This document shows positions 61,010-64,000 of a DNA stretch of 64,000 bases, piece by piece. The notes beneath the pieces were generated by a model that saw only the letters and a program-made list of their open reading frames with translations, had not been told where the DNA came from and searched no databases. Position 1 is the stretch's first letter. Every line of letters begins with the position of its first letter. Source of the DNA: Nocardia acididurans (GTDB lineage: Bacteria > Actinomycetota > Actinomycetes > Mycobacteriales > Mycobacteriaceae). The stretch is taken from assembly GCF_016741815.1 (NCBI RefSeq), contig NZ_JAERRJ010000005.1, positions 186,001 through 250,000 of the forward strand, given 5' to 3'. The position numbers and the translations under genes are program-made.

Positions 61010-63115
61010 TTACTCGCCGGTCGCCTTGGCGATGATCTCCTTCGACACATTGGCCGGAACCTCTGCGTACGAAGCGAACACCATGGAGAAGTTCGCCCGG
61101 CCCTGGGTCTTCGACCGCAGGTCACCGATGTAACCGAACATCTCCGAGAGCGGAACCAGCGCCTTGACGACACGGGCACCACTGCGTTCCTCCATGGCCT
61201 GGATCTGGCCACGGCGGGAGTTCAGGTCGCCGATCACTTCGCCCATGTAATCCTCGGGCGTGGTGACCTCGACAGCCATGAGGGGCTCGAGGATGACGGG
61301 ACCGGCCTTGCGGGCCGCTTCCTTCAGCGCCATCGCGCCGGCGATCTTGAACGCCATTTCCGAGGAGTCGACCTCGTGGTAGGCGCCGTCGAGCAGCTGA
61401 GCCTTCACGTTCACCAGGGGGAAGCCCGCGAGCACACCGTACTGCATGGCGTCCTGGATGCCGGCGTCCACCGAAGGGATGTACTCACGCGGAACGCGGC
61501 CACCGGTGACCTTGTTCTCGAACTCGTAGGTCGCGCCGTCCTCGGCGTCGACCAGCGGAGCGAGCGAGATGATGACGCGGGCGAACTGACCCGAACCACC
61601 GGTCTGCTTCTTGTGCGTGTACTCGTACTTGTCCACGGTCTTGGTGAGGGTCTCACGGTAGGCCACCTGCGGCTTACCGATATTGGCCTCGACCTTGAAC
61701 TCGCGCTTCATGCGGTCGACGTAGATGTCGAGCTGGAGCTCGCCCATGCCGCCGATGACGGTCTGGCCGGTCTCCTGATCCAGCTTCACGTTGAAGGTGG
61801 GGTCCTCCTCCGCGAACTTCTGGATCGCGGTGCCCAGCTTCTCCTGGTCGGCCTTCGTCTTCGGCTCGATGGCCACCTCGATGACCGGATCCGGGAAGGT
61901 CATGGACTCCAGCACGATCTGGTTCTGCGGATCGCACAGGGTGTCACCCGTGGTGGTGTCCTTCAGACCGATGACCGCGTAGATGTGGCCGGCCACGGCC
62001 TCGGGAACCGGGTTCTCCTTGTTGGAGTGCATCTGGAACAGCTTGCCCAGACGCTCCTTCTTGCCCTTGGTCGCGTTGATGACCTGGGCGCCGGAGTCGA
62101 CCTTGCCCGAGTACACGCGGACGTAGGTCAGCTTGCCGAAGAAGGGGTGGGTGGCGATCTTGAACGCCAGCGCCGCGAAAGGCTCGTCCGAGGACGGCTT
62201 CCGGGTCAGCACCTCTTCTTCCTTGCCGGGCACGTGGCCCTGCACGGACTCGACATCCAGCGGCGACGGCAGGTAGTCGATGACCGCGTCGAGCATGGGC
62301 TGCACGCCCTTGTTCTTGAACGCGGAACCGCACAGCACCGGGTACAGCTCGGAGTTGACGGTCATCTTGCGGATGGCGCCCTTGATCTCCTCGATCGAGA
62401 GCTCCTCGCCGCCGAAGAACTTCTCCAGCAGCGCCTCATCCGACTCGGCGACGGTCTCGAGCAGCTCCTGGCGGTACTGCTCGGCGCGCTCCTTGAGATC
62501 CTCGGGGATCTCGACTACCTCGTAGGACTCGCCCAGCTTGGTCTCGCCACGCCACACCTTGGCGTTGTTCTCGACCAGATCGACGATGCCCTCGAAGGTG
62601 TCCTCGGCGCCGATCGGGAGCTGGATCACCAGCGGGCGGGCGCCCAGGCGGTCCTTGATGGTCTGCACGGTGAAGTAGAAGTCCGCGCCCAGCTTGTCCA
62701 TCTTGTTGACGAAGCAGATACGCGGGACGTCGTACTTGTCGGCCTGACGCCACACCTGCTCGGACTGCGGCTCGACACCCTCTTTACCGTCGAACACCGC
62801 GACAGCGCCGTCGAGGACGCGGAGCGAACGCTCCACCTCTACGGTGAAGTCGACGTGCCCGGGGGTGTCGATGATGTTGATCTGGTTGTCTTTCCAGTAG
62901 CAGGTCGTCGCGGCCGACGTGATCGTGATGCCGCGTTCCTGCTCCTGGGCCATCCAGTCCATGGTGGCCGCACCGTCGTGCACCTCACCGATCTTGTACG
63001 TGATGCCGGTGTAGAAGAGGATGCGTTCGGTGGTCGTCGTCTTACCGGCATCGATGTGGGCCATGATGCCGATGTTGCGGACCCTGTTCAGGTCGGTGAG
63101 CACTTCCTGTGCCAC
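61010..63115 (-). CDS. fusA: Elongation factor G
   Basis: Encodes 701 residues from GTG 63115. The G domain has [15 protein letters not shown] (about 19-33), DTPGHVDF and [10 protein letters not shown]. Later domains contain the [10 protein letters not shown] motif and [13 protein letters not shown] drives translocation and, with ribosome recycling factor, splits ribosomes. It lies between rpsG and tuf in the conserved str operon order. Length is typical. Confidence 0.98.
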   Translation of the reverse strand: MAQEVLTDLNRVRNIGIMAHIDAGKTTTTERILFYTGITYKIGEVHDGAATMDWMAQEQERGITITSAATTCYWKDNQINIIDTPGHVDFTVEVERSLRVLDGAVAVFDGKEGVEPQSEQVWRQADKYDVPRICFVNKMDKLGADFYFTVQTIKDRLGARPLVIQLPIGAEDTFEGIVDLVENNAKVWRGETKLGESYEVVEIPEDLKERAEQYRQELLETVAESDEALLEKFFGGEELSIEEIKGAIRKMTVNSELYPVLCGSAFKNKGVQPMLDAVIDYLPSPLDVESVQGHVPGKEEEVLTRKPSSDEPFAALAFKIATHPFFGKLTYVRVYSGKVDSGAQVINATKGKKERLGKLFQMHSNKENPVPEAVAGHIYAVIGLKDTTTGDTLCDPQNQIVLESMTFPDPVIEVAIEPKTKADQEKLGTAIQKFAEEDPTFNVKLDQETGQTVIGGMGELQLDIYVDRMKREFKVEANIGKPQVAYRETLTKTVDKYEYTHKKQTGGSGQFARVIISLAPLVDAEDGATYEFENKVTGGRVPREYIPSVDAGIQDAMQYGVLAGFPLVNVKAQLLDGAYHEVDSSEMAFKIAGAMALKEAARKAGPVILEPLMAVEVTTPEDYMGEVIGDLNSRRGQIQAMEERSGARVVKALVPLSEMFGYIGDLRSKTQGRANFSMVFASYAEVPANVSKEIIAKATGE

Positions 63116-63187
63116 GGAAATCTTCCCGTCTCGTAGCTAGTTGGGGAACGACCCTGGCTTCTCCAGCGGTCATCACTGTGTCAACGC

Positions 63188-63215
63188 CCGGCGCGGTACG
63201 CGAGTGCCGCGCCGG
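63188..63215 (-). promoter_or_regulatory. Hairpin between rpsG and fusA
   Basis: CCGGCGCGG (63188-63196) pairs perfectly with CCGCGCCGG (63207-63215) across 10 bases, in the middle of a 173-base gap. It is probably a processing or attenuation site rather than a full terminator, since fusA and tuf must be expressed. Confidence 0.5.
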
Positions 63216-63288
63216 ACTGTGACTCGACTCCCGGCACATCCGGCTAGAGCCAGATTCGAGCTCACGCTCGGCGGTGCCGGGGGACGAC

Positions 63289-63759
63289 TCACCAGCGGTA
63301 GTGCGCGAACGCCCGGTTGGACTCGGCCATCTTGTGGGTGTCCTCGCGACGCTTCACCGAAGCGCCCAGACCGTTGCTGGCATCGAGGAGCTCGTTGGCC
63401 AGACGCTCGACCATGGTCTTCTCACGACGAGCGCGCGAGAAGTTGACCAGCCAGCGCAGCGCGAGGGTGTTGGCGCGGCCCGGACGGACCTCGACCGGCA
63501 CCTGGTAGGTGGCACCACCGACACGACGGGGCTTGACCTCGAGCGACGGCTTGACGTTGTCCAGCGCGCGCTTCAGGGTCACGACCGGATCGGTGCCGGT
63601 CTTCTCGCGAGCCTGCTCGAGGGCGCCGTAGACGATGCGCTCGGCGGTGGACTTCTTGCCGTCCAGCAGGATCTTGTTGACGAGCTGCGTCACCAGGGGC
63701 GAGCCGTAGACCGGATCGTTGATCAGGGGACGCTTGGGAGCGGGGCCCTTACGCGGCAT
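63289..63759 (-). CDS. rpsG: 30S ribosomal protein S7
   Basis: Encodes 156 residues from ATG 63759, the normal S7 length. It has the family strings [36 protein letters not shown] and [10 protein letters not shown], and ends in HYRW. S7 nucleates assembly of the 30S head and contacts the E-site tRNA. Its ATG overlaps the rpsL stop by one base (TAATG), which fits coupled translation. Confidence 0.98.
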   Translation of the reverse strand: MPRKGPAPKRPLINDPVYGSPLVTQLVNKILLDGKKSTAERIVYGALEQAREKTGTDPVVTLKRALDNVKPSLEVKPRRVGGATYQVPVEVRPGRANTLALRWLVNFSRARREKTMVERLANELLDASNGLGASVKRREDTHKMAESNRAFAHYRW

Positions 63760-64000
63760 TAGCTCTTCTCCTTCTTGGCGCCGTAGCGGCTGCGGGCCTG
63801 CTTGCGGTTCTTGACACCCTGGGTGTCGAGCGAGCCGCGGATGATCTTGTAGCGCACACCCGGGAGGTCCTTCACACGACCGCCGCGGACGAGCACCATC
63901 GAGTGCTCCTGCAGGTTGTGACCCTCACCGGGGATGTACGCCGTGACCTCGACCGCGCTGGTCAGGCGAACACGCGCGACCTTACGCAGCGCGGAGTTCG
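63759..64000 (-). CDS. rpsL: 30S ribosomal protein S12, C-terminal part
   Basis: The C-terminal 80 residues of S12 are present; the start lies beyond the window. The sequence contains [10 protein letters not shown] and [13 protein letters not shown] and ends GAKKEKS. The lysine in RVKDLPG, a site of streptomycin-resistance changes, is the normal residue. It is the first gene of the str operon. Confidence 0.97.
   Translation of the reverse strand, partial: NSALRKVARVRLTSAVEVTAYIPGEGHNLQEHSMVLVRGGRVKDLPGVRYKIIRGSLDTQGVKNRKQARSRYGAKKEKS

Noticed and set aside
59927..63136. A long plus-strand frame of 1069 codons across tuf and fusA
   Set aside because: It is antisense to two essential, fully conserved elongation-factor genes.

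Overview
The window is GC-rich actinobacterial DNA and reads as a mycolic-acid bacterium, most likely Nocardia or a close relative. It carries the end of an mce (lipid import) operon with a Mce3R-like tandem TetR regulator, a KshB-type steroid hydroxylase reductase behind a KstR-type operator, a MftF-type glycosyltransferase and the rpsL-rpsG-fusA-tuf block. I see no transposase, integrase, phage gene, tRNA, rRNA or CRISPR array.

Layout. 1-5628 (+): last genes of an mce operon (mceC end, mceD, mceE, mceF, an Mce-associated membrane protein), then the tandem TetR regulator. 5705-5917 (-): a 70-residue hypothetical protein. 6301-9600 (+): an AfsR-like SARP-ATPase regulator. 47410 down to 9675 (-): one apparent operon of about 37.7 kb holding two giant nonribosomal peptide synthetases (about 5998 and 6342 residues), an MbtH-like protein, and three tandem micro-ORFs of 28, 37 and 32 codons with Shine-Dalgarno-like sequences. 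It ends at an 11-bp hairpin shared with the convergent regulator.

The synthetases hold 11 condensation, 11 adenylation and 11 carrier domains plus a terminal thioesterase, so the expected product is an 11-residue peptide. The first condensation domain resembles the EntF/starter type, so the peptide is probably acyl- or aryl-capped. Binding-pocket residues read by eye predict serine for modules 1 and 8, serine-like for 3, 4 and 6, and no firm assignment for the rest. Module 6 is split between the two proteins, and the facing termini are homologous to each other. No epimerization domain is visible.

47916-49271 (-): a GAF plus SARP-like regulator upstream of the synthetase operon, so SARP-type regulators flank the cluster on both sides. 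49427-50821 (-): a lone MftF-like glycosyltransferase. 51015-52743 (+): a TetR regulator and kshB, with a perfect KstR-type palindrome between them. 52801-57142 (-): a secreted transglycosylase, an AlkD-like glycosylase, a Pro/Ser-rich protein, a TetR regulator and a SPW-repeat membrane protein. 57297-59617 (+): a ferredoxin reductase whose first codons contain the same 14-base KstR-type site, a glutamate-racemase-like protein and a small acidic protein. 59702-64000 (-): tuf, fusA, rpsG and the end of rpsL.

The most novel element is the set of three paralogous micro-ORFs at the end of the synthetase operon. Next come the duplicated A-domain-like termini at the synthetase junction and a Cys/His knuckle inserted in condensation domain 8.
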